Of a stretch of 64,000 nucleotides of DNA, positions 46,794 through 54,494 are shown one piece after another (within the stretch, counting starts at the first letter, position 1; each line of letters begins with the position of its first letter). Made by a program: the position numbers and the translations under genes. The DNA lies in contig AP031382.1 in assembly GCA_040371205.1 (NCBI GenBank), forward strand, positions 868,001-932,000, given 5' to 3'. This DNA is from Rhodanobacter sp. (GTDB lineage Bacteria; Pseudomonadota; Gammaproteobacteria; Xanthomonadales; Rhodanobacteraceae). The notes below the pieces were generated by a model, which worked only from the letters and a program-made list of their open reading frames with translations, was not told the origin of the DNA and did not search any database.

Positions 46794-47603
46794 ATGAATC
46801 CGTCCGACCTCGCTTCCCTGTTTCGCTTCGTGCTGGTGCGCACCTCGCATCCCGGCAATATCGGCGGTGCGGCGCGGGCGATCCGCACCATGGGGTTCAC
46901 CCGGCTGGAGCTGGTGGCGCCGCAGCGCTTTCCCGACCGCGAGGCGGATGCGCTGGCGGCGAACGCGGTGCAGGTGCTGGCCGAGGCGGGCGTGCACGAC
47001 ACCCTGGTCGGCGGGCTGGCCGGGGCGAGCTTCGCACTGGGGTTGTCGGCGCGGCGGCGCGGGGTGAATCTGCCGGAGCTGTCGCCGCGCGAGGGCGCTG
47101 CCCAGGCGCTGGCGGCGGCGGCGCGCGGCGAGCAGGTGGCCCTGCTGTTCGGCAACGAGCGCACCGGGCTGGAGAACGAGGAACTGGCGACCTGCCACGC
47201 GATGGTGCGCATCCCCAGCGTGGACGACTTCAGCTCGCTGAACCTGGCACAGGCGGTGCAGGTGATGGCCTACGAGCTTCGCCTGGCGATGCTGGGCGAC
47301 GCACCGCCGCCGGTGCCGCCGGAGCACGACGAGCCGCCCGCCGACGCGGCGCAGATGGAGCGCTTCTATGCGCATCTCGCCGAGACACTGGACGACATCG
47401 ACTTCCACAAGGGCCGCGAGCCGACCACGATCATGCTCAGGCTGCGCAAGTTGTTCCAGCGCGCCCAGCCGGACCAGCGCGAGTTGCGCGTGCTGCACGG
47501 CATTCTTGCCGATGCGCAGCGGATGGCGATGCTCGCGCGGGCCGCGCCAGCATCGCCGCGCTCCACGGAGGGATCGCACGTCAATCAGGCGCAGCCTGAT
47601 TGA
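46794..47603 (+). CDS. trmJ: tRNA (cytidine/uridine-2'-O-)-methyltransferase TrmJ
   Basis: A 269-residue SPOUT methyltransferase that methylates the 2'-O of position 32 in tRNA. FVLVRTSHPGNIGGAARAIRTMGF at the N-terminus, LLFGNERTGLENEEL and the trefoil-knot segment FSSLNLAQAVQVMAYEL are the SPOUT signatures. The C-terminal helical extension contains RLRKLFQRAQP, as in TrmJ. The start ATG (46794) is divergent from suhB. A hairpin terminator follows at 47641. Confidence 0.92.
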   Translation: MNPSDLASLFRFVLVRTSHPGNIGGAARAIRTMGFTRLELVAPQRFPDREADALAANAVQVLAEAGVHDTLVGGLAGASFALGLSARRRGVNLPELSPREGAAQALAAAARGEQVALLFGNERTGLENEELATCHAMVRIPSVDDFSSLNLAQAVQVMAYELRLAMLGDAPPPVPPEHDEPPADAAQMERFYAHLAETLDDIDFHKGREPTTIMLRLRKLFQRAQPDQRELRVLHGILADAQRMAMLARAAPASPRSTEGSHVNQAQPD

Positions 47604-47640
47604 CGGAGCCCGATCCGGCATCGGCCGGATCCAGCCAGCC

Positions 47641-47665
47641 AGGAAAGGGCAGGATGCCCTTTCCT
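47641..47665. terminator. Hairpin terminator between trmJ and the CBS protein gene
   Basis: aggaaagggca (47641-47651) and tgccctttcct (47655-47665) form a perfect 11-bp stem with a 3-nt loop, between convergent genes that end at 47603 and 47711. Likely to act in both directions. Confidence 0.75.
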
Positions 47666-47710
47666 GATATCAAGCATGGGCTGTTGATGTGCGCTCTGGC
47701 GCGCCGGGAT

Positions 47711-49039
47711 TCACCCATCCGCCTCGTCTGTGTCCTCCCGCTTCGGTTCGCGGGTGACCAGCAGCTTGTCGATGCGCGCGCCGTCCAGGTCCATCACTTC
47801 GAAGCGGATGCCTTGCCAGGCGAACACCTCGCCGACCTGCGGGATGTGGCCCAGCGCGGCCATCACCATGCCGGCGGCGGTGCGGAATTCGTGCTCGGCC
47901 TCGCCGGGCAGGTGGTCGAGGCGCAGCAACTCGCGCAGGTCGTCGGTGGGCAGGCTGCCGTCGACCAGCCAGCTGCCGTCGGCGCGCTCGACGATGGGTG
48001 CGTTCTCCGCGGTGTCGCCATGCGCGAGCTGGCTGGCACCGACCACGGCGGCCAGCAGATCGTTGACCGTGATCAGGCCTTCGATGTCGCCGTATTCGTC
48101 CACCACCAGCGCCAGCGGCGTCTCGGCGTCGCGGAACTCCTCCAGCAGGTCGAGCGCGCGCGCGGTGGCGGGCACGTAGAGCGGCTTGGCCAGATGGTCG
48201 AACAGTTGCGGGCGGCCCTCGGCGAAGGATTGCAGAAGGCGCTTCACCTCGACCACGCCCACCACTTCGCTCTCGTCGCCGCGATACACCGGGTAGCGCG
48301 AGTACGGCGTCTGCCGCAGCACTTCCACGTTGTCCTCGCGCGGCGCGGCCATGTCCAGCCAGGCGATGCGCACGCGCGGCGTCATCACGCTGTCCACGCT
48401 GCGGTCGCCCAGGCGCAGCACGCGGTTGACCATGGCGTGTTCGTCCGCGTCCAGCACGCCTTGCTCGGCGCTTTCGGCCACCAGCAGGCGGATTTCCTCT
48501 TCCGTGGCGGCGGCGTGGTTGTGGCCGCGCACGCCCAGCGCGCGCAGCAGCAGGCTGCTGGCGGTGTTGAGCAGCCAGACGAACGGCGCGCTGGCGCGCG
48601 ACAGCAGCAACATGGGAATGGCCACGATGGCCGATACCTTCTCCGGCGCCGACAGCGCGAGCCGTTTCGGTACCAGCTCGCCTACCACGATCTGGATGAA
48701 GGAGATCAGCACGAAGCCCAGCACCACGCCGATGACGCGGGCATAGGGTTCCAGCCAGGCGGCATGGCCGTCGTGCAGCAGGGCGGCGGCGATGTGCCCG
48801 CCCAGCGCATCGCCGGCCACCGCGCCGGTGACCAGCATCATCAGGGTGATGCCGACCTGGATGGTGGAGAGAAAGTACTCGGGGTTCTCGGCATGCCGCA
48901 GCGCCACCGTGGCGCGACGGCTGCCGCGGGCCATCTGCTTGAGGCGGCTCTTGCGCGAGGCGACCAGCGCCATCTCGGACAGCGCGAAGAAGCCGTTGCA
49001 CAGGGCGAGGACGAGGACGAGCGCGATTTCGGTCAGCAT
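47711..49039 (-). CDS. CNNM/CorC-family membrane protein with CBS domains
   Basis: A 442-residue protein starting MLTEIALVLVLALCNGFFALSEMALVASRKSRL, the DUF21 (CNNM) membrane domain with about four helices and the GELVPKRLAL signature. Two CBS modules follow (VMTPRVRIAWLD; PLALVVDEYGDIEGLITVNDLL), then a C-terminal CorC_HlyC domain (WLVDGSLPTDDLRELL). The family is described as hemolysin-like or magnesium/cobalt-efflux associated; the substrate here is unknown. The start is the ATG at 49039, ahead of a hydrophobic helix. It is divergent from the DUF47-pit unit. Confidence 0.88.
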   Translation of the reverse strand: MLTEIALVLVLALCNGFFALSEMALVASRKSRLKQMARGSRRATVALRHAENPEYFLSTIQVGITLMMLVTGAVAGDALGGHIAAALLHDGHAAWLEPYARVIGVVLGFVLISFIQIVVGELVPKRLALSAPEKVSAIVAIPMLLLSRASAPFVWLLNTASSLLLRALGVRGHNHAAATEEEIRLLVAESAEQGVLDADEHAMVNRVLRLGDRSVDSVMTPRVRIAWLDMAAPREDNVEVLRQTPYSRYPVYRGDESEVVGVVEVKRLLQSFAEGRPQLFDHLAKPLYVPATARALDLLEEFRDAETPLALVVDEYGDIEGLITVNDLLAAVVGASQLAHGDTAENAPIVERADGSWLVDGSLPTDDLRELLRLDHLPGEAEHEFRTAAGMVMAALGHIPQVGEVFAWQGIRFEVMDLDGARIDKLLVTREPKREDTDEADG

Positions 49040-49124
49040 CGCGTGGGACGTGGGGCGTGGCGCATGGCGGGAGTGTAGCGGCTGCCGCGGGCCGGGCTCC
49101 ATGCGGCCGCCGTGCTGCGATGCG

Positions 49125-49142
49125 TTGTAACTGTCCTGTAAC
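49125..49142 (+). promoter_or_regulatory. Possible PhoB (Pho) box upstream of the phosphate genes
   Basis: ttgtaac (49125-49131) and ctgtaac (49136-49142) are 7-bp direct repeats separated by 4 bp (tgtc), the exact geometry of a Pho box. The next genes encode a PhoU-like DUF47 protein and a Pit phosphate transporter. A clear -10 is not visible and only 32 bp remain before the start codon, so this is a candidate. Confidence 0.45.
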
Positions 49143-49174
49143 ATGGCGCCCTTCGACCCCCAGGCGCGACCCGC

Positions 49175-49804
49175 ATGTTTTCACTGCAGACGATCTTCGG
49201 CAAAGGCGACAAGTTCTACGGCCTGCTGGAGCAGAGCGCCGAGGCGGCGCACGAGAGTGCCAAGGCGCTGCATGCGCTGGTCACCCAGGCCGACCACGCG
49301 CCGGTGATGGCCGCGTTCGCCGCCACCCGCGCGCGCGAGAAGTCGCTGGCCGCACAGATCAGCGAGGAGCTGGTGAATACCTTCGTCACCGCGCTGGACC
49401 GCGAGGACATCGAGGCGCTGAACTCGGCGCTGTACAAGATTCCGAAGTCGGTGGAGAAGTTCGCCGAGCGCTACGACATCGTGGCCACGCGCCTGCAAGG
49501 CGTGGACTTCGGCCAGCGCGCGCTGGTGCTGGAGCGGGCCACCACGGTGGTGGCCGAGATGATCGGCGAGCTGCGCCGCGGCCTGCGCATCGACCCGGTG
49601 AAGAAGCTGCAGGACCGCCTGCAGACGCTGGAGTCCGAGGGCGACCGCATGTTGCTGGCGCCGTACCGCACGCTCTACGTCGAGGGCAACGACGCGATGA
49701 AGGCGATGCTGGCGAAGGACCTGTTCGAGCTGATCGAGAAGGCCATCGACAAGTGCCGCGACGTCGGCAACATCGTCTACTCGATCGTGCTGAAGAACTC
49801 CTGA
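49175..49804 (+). CDS. DUF47 (PhoU-like) family protein
   Basis: A 209-residue all-helical protein of the TIGR00153/DUF47 family starting MFSLQTIFGKGDKFYGLLEQSAEAAHESAK. REKSLAAQISEELVNTFVTALDREDIEAL and the C-terminal LIEKAIDKCRDVGNIVYSIVLKNS are typical. The proteins resemble PhoU and are nearly always encoded just before a Pit transporter, which they are thought to regulate. Here pit starts 10 bp after the stop. Confidence 0.9.
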   Translation: MFSLQTIFGKGDKFYGLLEQSAEAAHESAKALHALVTQADHAPVMAAFAATRAREKSLAAQISEELVNTFVTALDREDIEALNSALYKIPKSVEKFAERYDIVATRLQGVDFGQRALVLERATTVVAEMIGELRRGLRIDPVKKLQDRLQTLESEGDRMLLAPYRTLYVEGNDAMKAMLAKDLFELIEKAIDKCRDVGNIVYSIVLKNS

Positions 49805-49814
49805 GGCCCGCCGC

Positions 49815-50939
49815 ATGAGCCTCGGACTGGTCGTGGTGGTGGTGGCGATCGCGCTCGTCTTCACCTACATCAACGGTTTTCACGACACCGCCAATTCCAT
49901 CGCCACGGTGGTGGCGACCAAGGTGCTGACGCCGGGGCAGGCGGTGCTGCTGGCCGCGGTGACCAACCTGATCGGCGCGCTGTGGGGCACCGCGGTGGCC
50001 GCCACCATCGCCGCCGGCATCGTCAACACCGGCGTGGTCGAAGCCGGGCCGCAACTGCTGATCTGCGCCCTGCTGGCCGCCATCGTGTGGAACCTGATCA
50101 CCTGGTGGGCAGGCCTGCCGTCCAGTTCCAGCCATGCCCTGGTGGGCGCGCTGGTGGGCGCCGCGATTGCCGAGGCCGGCGGCCATTTCGACGCCGTGGT
50201 GTGGTCGCTGGGCGGCGCGCACTGGTGGACCGGCAAGGGCGTGATCCCGAAGGTGGTGGTGCCGATGGTGGCCTCGCCCATCGCGGGCCTGCTGATCGGT
50301 TTCGTGCTGATGGGCAGCCTGTACGCGCTGCTGGCGTGGTTTTCGCGCCGCAGTGGCTGGCTGCGCCAGCTGGGCCGCACGCCCTTCGTCAACAGCTTCT
50401 TCGGCAAGGCGCAGATCGCCTCGGCCAGCGCGATGGGTCTGGCGCACGGCATGAACGACGCGCAGAAAAGCATGGGCATCATCGCCCTGGCGCTGGCCAG
50501 CGCCACGGCGGCGGGCCAGTTCGACCACCTGCCGGCGTGGCTGCACTTCCTGCGCATCAGCGGCTCGGCCCACGGCGGTTTCGCGGTGCCGGCGTGGGTG
50601 GCGGTGGTGTGTGCGCTGACCATGGCCGCCGGTACCGCCGGCGGCGGCTGGCGCATCATCAAGACGCTGGGTCACCGCATGGTGAAGCTGCATCCGATCA
50701 ACGGTTTCGCCGCCGAGGGCAGCTCAGCCATCGTGATCCTGGTGGCCTCCGCGTTCGGCCTGCCGGTGTCGACCACCCACGTGGTGTCGTCGGCGATCAT
50801 GGGCGTGGGTTCGGCCAAGCGCTCCAATGCCATCAAGTGGTCGGTGGTGGAGCGCATGGTGTGGGCGTGGATCCTCACGCTGCCGGTCACCGCACTGATT
50901 GCGTGGGGTCTGGTCCGCGGCGCGCGCCTGCTGGGCTAG
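49815..50939 (+). CDS. pit: Low-affinity inorganic phosphate transporter Pit
   Basis: A 374-residue PiT-family transporter with about ten helices. The two inverted halves each carry the signature: TYINGFHDTANSIATVVATKVL near the N-terminus and LAHGMNDAQKSMGIIALAL in the second half. LPSSSSHALVGALVGAAIAEAG is also conserved. It uses metal-phosphate with protons. It follows the DUF47 gene in one unit. Its stop codon TAG shares the tetramer ctag with the stop of the convergent unknown gene. Confidence 0.93.
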   Translation: MSLGLVVVVVAIALVFTYINGFHDTANSIATVVATKVLTPGQAVLLAAVTNLIGALWGTAVAATIAAGIVNTGVVEAGPQLLICALLAAIVWNLITWWAGLPSSSSHALVGALVGAAIAEAGGHFDAVVWSLGGAHWWTGKGVIPKVVVPMVASPIAGLLIGFVLMGSLYALLAWFSRRSGWLRQLGRTPFVNSFFGKAQIASASAMGLAHGMNDAQKSMGIIALALASATAAGQFDHLPAWLHFLRISGSAHGGFAVPAWVAVVCALTMAAGTAGGGWRIIKTLGHRMVKLHPINGFAAEGSSAIVILVASAFGLPVSTTHVVSSAIMGVGSAKRSNAIKWSVVERMVWAWILTLPVTALIAWGLVRGARLLG

Positions 50940-51340
50940 AACGCGTCGCTGCCGCTGGCCACCAGCTGTTCGAGCTGGTCGCCGAGGCTGCCCAGTTCCG
51001 TGATCACGCGCTGCAGTTCGTCCGCATCAAGCAATTCGTAGGGCCGGTTCTCGCACAGGTGCAGATAGGGCGCGCCGTCCAGATCGGCCACAGCGAGAAA
51101 ACCGCAGCGTTGCGCCCAGTTGAAGCGCAGGCAGCGCTGTGCGTCCGTGCCCACCAGCGGCCCGATGGGGGTAGAGATGCGCAGGTAGCGGTGGCCCGAC
51201 TCGGTTTCCAGTTCGGCCAGGTAGATGCCCTGTTGGCGTCCGCGCGGCAGGTCCAGGTCGAAACTGATCAGGTAAGGGTCGTTCTGGCGCAGCCCGTGCA
51301 TGCTGCCCAAGTGGGAACGCACGGCTTCGAAGTGGTGCAT
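50936..51340 (-). CDS. Conserved hypothetical protein (YbjN/chaperone-like fold suspected)
   Basis: A 134-residue soluble protein, MHHFEAVRSHLGSMHGLRQNDPYLISFDLDLP. The composition is normal for a cytoplasmic protein, and an alternating alpha/beta pattern is visible: GIYLAELETESGHRYLRISTPIGPLVG, then CLRFNWAQRCGFLAVADLDGAPYLHLCENRPY, and a C-terminal helix with repeated Leu (LGSLGDQLEQLV). I do not recognise a defined family. The shape resembles small YbjN or type III chaperone-like proteins, which is a guess. It is convergent with pit, with a 4-bp overlap at the stops. Confidence 0.7.
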   Translation of the reverse strand: MHHFEAVRSHLGSMHGLRQNDPYLISFDLDLPRGRQQGIYLAELETESGHRYLRISTPIGPLVGTDAQRCLRFNWAQRCGFLAVADLDGAPYLHLCENRPYELLDADELQRVITELGSLGDQLEQLVASGSDAF

Positions 51341-51419
51341 GGTCGTTTCCGGGGTGGTCCGATAGCCCTGTTACTCTGACACGTCCGCCAGCCGGCTGGG
51401 TCAAGGCCCTGTTATCTCG

Positions 51420-51755
51420 ATGCAAGAGAACCATGCCCGCGTCTACGCCGCCATCGCTGCGATTCCGTCCGGTCGTGTGGCCAGCTACGGCGCCATTGCC
51501 GCACGCGCCGGCTTGCCGGGACGCGCGCGGCTGGTCGGCCGATTGCTGGGCGAGGTGCCCGACGGCATGGAGCTGCCGTGGTTCCGCGTGCTGCGCGCCT
51601 CCGGCGAGATCGCCCTGCCCAAGGGGAGTCGCGGGTTTCGCGAGCAGGTGCGGCGGCTGCGCGCCGAAGGGGTGGAGGTGAGGAACGGGCGCGTGGCGCT
51701 GTCCGCGTTCGGGCTGGATGCGAATCTGGATCGGGAGTTGTGGGGTATGCCGTAG
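51420..51755 (+). CDS. Alkyltransferase-like protein (ATL, MGMT family)
   Basis: A 111-residue protein of the MGMT DNA-binding fold, starting MQENHARVYAAIAAIPSGRVASYGAIA. The helix-turn-helix with its arginine finger is in LPGRARLVGRLLGEV. The usual active-site PCHR is replaced by PWFRV (Trp at residue 54), the mark of ATL proteins, which bind O6-alkylguanine without removing it and flag it for nucleotide excision repair. Length matches E. coli Atl/YbaZ. It seems to be a single gene. Confidence 0.88.
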   Translation: MQENHARVYAAIAAIPSGRVASYGAIAARAGLPGRARLVGRLLGEVPDGMELPWFRVLRASGEIALPKGSRGFREQVRRLRAEGVEVRNGRVALSAFGLDANLDRELWGMP

Positions 51756-51832
51756 AGGGTTATTGAGAAGCGGTATCTCGATACAAGTGAACCTGACTCT
51801 GTTTTTCGTTCGAATGAAGGAGAGCAAGGCGC

Positions 51833-52234
51833 ATGGGCAAGAGAAAGCACCTGACGTTCTGGAGTGCCAATGAGGACGATGACAGTCTCGTGCGCAGCGT
51901 TATCGAGGGACGAAAGACCGTTACCGCGGACACCGTCGAAGACTATTACGGTGGCTACGGGGAACTGGGCGATGGTGGCTACGAGCCAGGTGATCTAATT
52001 GAGGTCTACGATCGAAAGCGGCGACTTCGCTGCATCATCAAAGCAACCAAGGTTTACCGGATCAGGTTTGGGGATATCCCCGAAGAGGTCTGGCGCGGTG
52101 AGACGTTCGGGAGTGCCCAGGAGTTCAGGGATTGTCATATCAGTTGCATGCCGGACGTGCGTCTCCATGATGATTTCGAACTGGTGACGCTGCATTTCGA
52201 GCTGCAACAGGTTATCGACAATGGCCTTGACTGA
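51833..52234 (+). CDS. ASCH-domain protein
   Basis: A 133-residue protein, MGKRKHLTFWSANEDDDSLVRSVIEGRKTVTAD. The features match the ASCH domain, a PUA-like fold thought to bind RNA or nucleotides: the ligand-site KT in GRKTVTAD, YEPGDLIEVYDRKRRLRCIIKATKVYRI, and the later EETFGSAQEF-like GETFGSAQEFRDCHI. Some ASCH proteins hydrolyse N4-acetylcytidine (YqfB). Specificity is not decidable. Its ribosome site (gaaggagagcaaggcgc) is good. GC content is lower than in the flanking genes, as for the spacer that follows, suggesting acquired DNA. Confidence 0.75.
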   Translation: MGKRKHLTFWSANEDDDSLVRSVIEGRKTVTADTVEDYYGGYGELGDGGYEPGDLIEVYDRKRRLRCIIKATKVYRIRFGDIPEEVWRGETFGSAQEFRDCHISCMPDVRLHDDFELVTLHFELQQVIDNGLD

Positions 52235-52466
52235 AGACCCACGAAAAACAGGACGAGATTTACTCAGGGCGGCCAAAAGAACGTATCAACGCATGTAGCG
52301 CAGGTGATGGCGCAGGCGACGGGTGGCGGCAAGATCAGGTTCACTTGCTACGATGAATGCAGCCATTCGCATACGCCCCCTCTTAAGGCGCGCGTTGAAC
52401 AGGTTTCGGCGCCGCCTGTGCAGCTGATGATTTGCGGTGAGGTATGTTGTCGCCGCGAACGCAACA
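52235..52466. other. Gene-free spacer, lower GC
   Basis: 232 bp between the ASCH gene and the end of phaZ. No convincing open frame, hairpin terminator or operator was found. It shares the lower GC content of the ASCH gene. Confidence 0.5.
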
Positions 52467-53714
52467 TCAGTGGGTGTCGAACCGCCGGATGAAATCCCGC
52501 ACCTGCGGATAGACGACTTCGCGCCAGCGCCGGCCGCTGAAGATGCCGTAGTGGCCGGCGCCCTCGATCACGCGGTGCGCACGGCGCTTGGCCGGGATGC
52601 TGCTGCACAGGTCGTGCGCGGCCTCGGTCTGGCCAAGCCCGGAGATGTCGTCCAGCTCGCCTTCCACGGTGAGCAGGGCGCTGGTCTTGATCGCGGCCGG
52701 CGTCACGCGTTCGCCGTTGACGTCCCACAGCCCGCGCGGCAGCAGGAACTGCTGGAACACGGTGGCGATGGTGTCGAGGTAGAACTTCGCCGGCAGGTCG
52801 AGCACGGCGTTGTATTCGTCGTAGAACTTGCGGTGCGACTGGGCATCGTCCAGGTCGCCGCGCAGCAGGTTCTCGTAGAAATCCCAGTGCGACTGCAGAT
52901 GGCGGCCGGGATTCATCGCGATGAAGCCGGCATGCTGCAGGAAGCCGGGATACACCTCGCGGCCGTGGCCGGGGTAGTTCGGCGGCACGGTGTGGATCAC
53001 GTTGCCCTTGAACCACGACAGCGGCTGGGTGGTGGCGAGGTTGTTGACGCTGGTGGGGCTGCGCCGCGGGTCGATCGGGCCGCCCATCATGGTCAGGCTG
53101 CGCGGCACCGCTTCGCCGCGCGCGGCCATCAGCGAGACCGCCGCCAGCACCGGCACGGTGGGCTGGCACACCGAGATCACGTGCAGCGATTCGGCGCCGA
53201 TGTGGCGGATGAAGCGTTCGATGAGCGCCACGTAATCGTCCAGCCCAAACGGGCCGGCCTCGGCCGGCACCATGCGCGCATCCACCCAGTCGGTGATGTA
53301 GACCTTGTGTTCGCGCAGCAGGGTGCGCACGGTATCGCGCAGCAGCGTGGCGTGGTGGCCGGACAGCGGCGCCACCACCAGCACCACCGGGTCGGCCTTC
53401 ATGGTCTCGATGGTGGCCGGGTCGTCGCTGAAGCGCTTGAAGCGCTTGAGTTGGCAGAACGGCGTGTCCAGCGCCACGCGCTCGATCACCGCGATCTCGT
53501 GGCCGTGCGCCTCGACCTGGTGGATGCCGAACGCCGGCTTCTCGTACTCCTTGCCGAGGCGGTGGATCAGCTCGTAGCCGGCGGCCAGGCGCTGCGTGCC
53601 GGGCCACGAGGCGAACGGGTTGTTCGCGTCGTTGAGCATCTGCGCGCTGGCATCGGCGAAATGGCTGAGCGGGCCGAGGAAGGCGCGTTGCCACTCGTGG
53701 ATCTGATAGAGCAT
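52467..53714 (-). CDS. phaZ: Intracellular polyhydroxyalkanoate depolymerase PhaZ
   Basis: A 415-residue PHB depolymerase starting MLYQIHEWQRAFLGPLSHFAD, the conserved N-terminus of intracellular depolymerases. The nucleophile is a cysteine in VISVCQPTVPVLAAV, as in Cupriavidus PhaZ1. LTMMGGPIDPRRSPTSVN and WDVNGERVTPAAI are family features, and the C-terminal HRVIEGAGHYGIFSGRRW supplies the catalytic His. It mobilises carbon-storage polymer in the cytoplasm. The synthase genes are not in this window. Confidence 0.9.
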   Translation of the reverse strand: MLYQIHEWQRAFLGPLSHFADASAQMLNDANNPFASWPGTQRLAAGYELIHRLGKEYEKPAFGIHQVEAHGHEIAVIERVALDTPFCQLKRFKRFSDDPATIETMKADPVVLVVAPLSGHHATLLRDTVRTLLREHKVYITDWVDARMVPAEAGPFGLDDYVALIERFIRHIGAESLHVISVCQPTVPVLAAVSLMAARGEAVPRSLTMMGGPIDPRRSPTSVNNLATTQPLSWFKGNVIHTVPPNYPGHGREVYPGFLQHAGFIAMNPGRHLQSHWDFYENLLRGDLDDAQSHRKFYDEYNAVLDLPAKFYLDTIATVFQQFLLPRGLWDVNGERVTPAAIKTSALLTVEGELDDISGLGQTEAAHDLCSSIPAKRRAHRVIEGAGHYGIFSGRRWREVVYPQVRDFIRRFDTH

Positions 53715-53801
53715 GCGGCGATCCGCCTGGCCAAAGATTCGCCATTTTAGCGCGGACGGCGATGCGCTGCTGCGCCGCCGCATGACGGGGCGCCGGTGCC
53801 C

Positions 53802-54293
53802 TCAGGGAGCGGGCATGCGGCGCACTTCGGTATCCGCGGCGAGGTCGTGCAGCGCGCGGCGGCGCGGGTCGACCAGGGCCACGGCCAGCCACAACCCCCA
53901 TGCGGCAAGCACGGCCCACAACGTGGCGTGCAGTCCGAGCGCCGGTTCGAGCGCCAGCAGCAGCATGGGCGAGGCGGCGACCAGCACGCGGACGATGGCC
54001 TGCTGCAGGCTGATCGTGCCGCCGTCGTCGCGGCTCACCCGGATCCGCCAAGGCCGCATGCCGACGGTCTGCCCGCCGCGCCGCCACGAGGCGACGAAAT
54101 AGGCGGCCACCACGATGCCCTGCAAAGCCTGGTACCAGAGCGGAACCACGGCATGCGCGCCGGTGGCGATCAGCTTGCCGCCGGTGGCGAGCTGGCACAG
54201 CAGGCCCACCACCATGACGATCGCCAGTACGATCAAGAGGTCGTAGGCCAGGGCGACCAGGCGAAGCCACAAGGGGCAGGGCGGTTGGCTCAT
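53802..54293 (-). CDS. RDD-family membrane protein
   Basis: A 163-residue protein with four hydrophobic segments and the RDD signature: LVALAYDLLIVLAIV holds the conserved D, followed by GGQTVGMRPWRIRVSRDDG. The C-terminus DPRRRALHDLAADTEV is typical. RDD proteins are poorly characterised; a few act in sodium/proton exchange. The start ATG at 54293 lies 26 bp from a 164-bp palindrome. It is transcribed away from xerD. Confidence 0.88.
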   Translation of the reverse strand: MSQPPCPLWLRLVALAYDLLIVLAIVMVVGLLCQLATGGKLIATGAHAVVPLWYQALQGIVVAAYFVASWRRGGQTVGMRPWRIRVSRDDGGTISLQQAIVRVLVAASPMLLLALEPALGLHATLWAVLAAWGLWLAVALVDPRRRALHDLAADTEVRRMPAP

Positions 54294-54318
54294 GCTTGCG
54301 CTCGTCGCGCACGACGCT

Positions 54319-54482
54319 GGGAGCTTGGGTGACAGAACCCATCCGGGCTGCAAAGCTCGCCGTGCGGTGCATATTTCCGCCGCTTCTTGGCCCATGGAAT
54401 CACCATGGGCCTGCAAATCGTCGAAAATCTGCCCTCGCATGGCGAGCTTTTCGCCTCGAATGTTTCTGTCACCCAAGCTCCC
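54319..54482. repeat. 164-bp imperfect palindrome (MITE-like element)
   Basis: The left half (54319-54397) and right half (54403-54482) are inverted near-copies along their whole length. The outer 19 bp, gggagcttgggtgacagaa, are identical in both arms; the inner 9 bp ggcccatgg/ccatgggcc close a 5-nt loop, aatca. Between them agctcgcc and tgcg blocks also match. RNA from either strand would fold into one long hairpin. It fills the gap between the RDD gene and xerD. No flanking target duplication is obvious, and there is no gene inside. Confidence 0.85.
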
Positions 54483-54494
54483 GGCATCGCACGC

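Noticed and set aside
45869-47212. Longer 447-codon version of suhB
   Set aside because: The added N-terminus reads through trmJ on the other strand and is low-complexity; SuhB begins at 46690.
51995-52276. Minus-strand frame of 93 codons opposite the ASCH gene
   Set aside because: It is covered by a recognisable ASCH protein on the plus strand, which has a good ribosome site.
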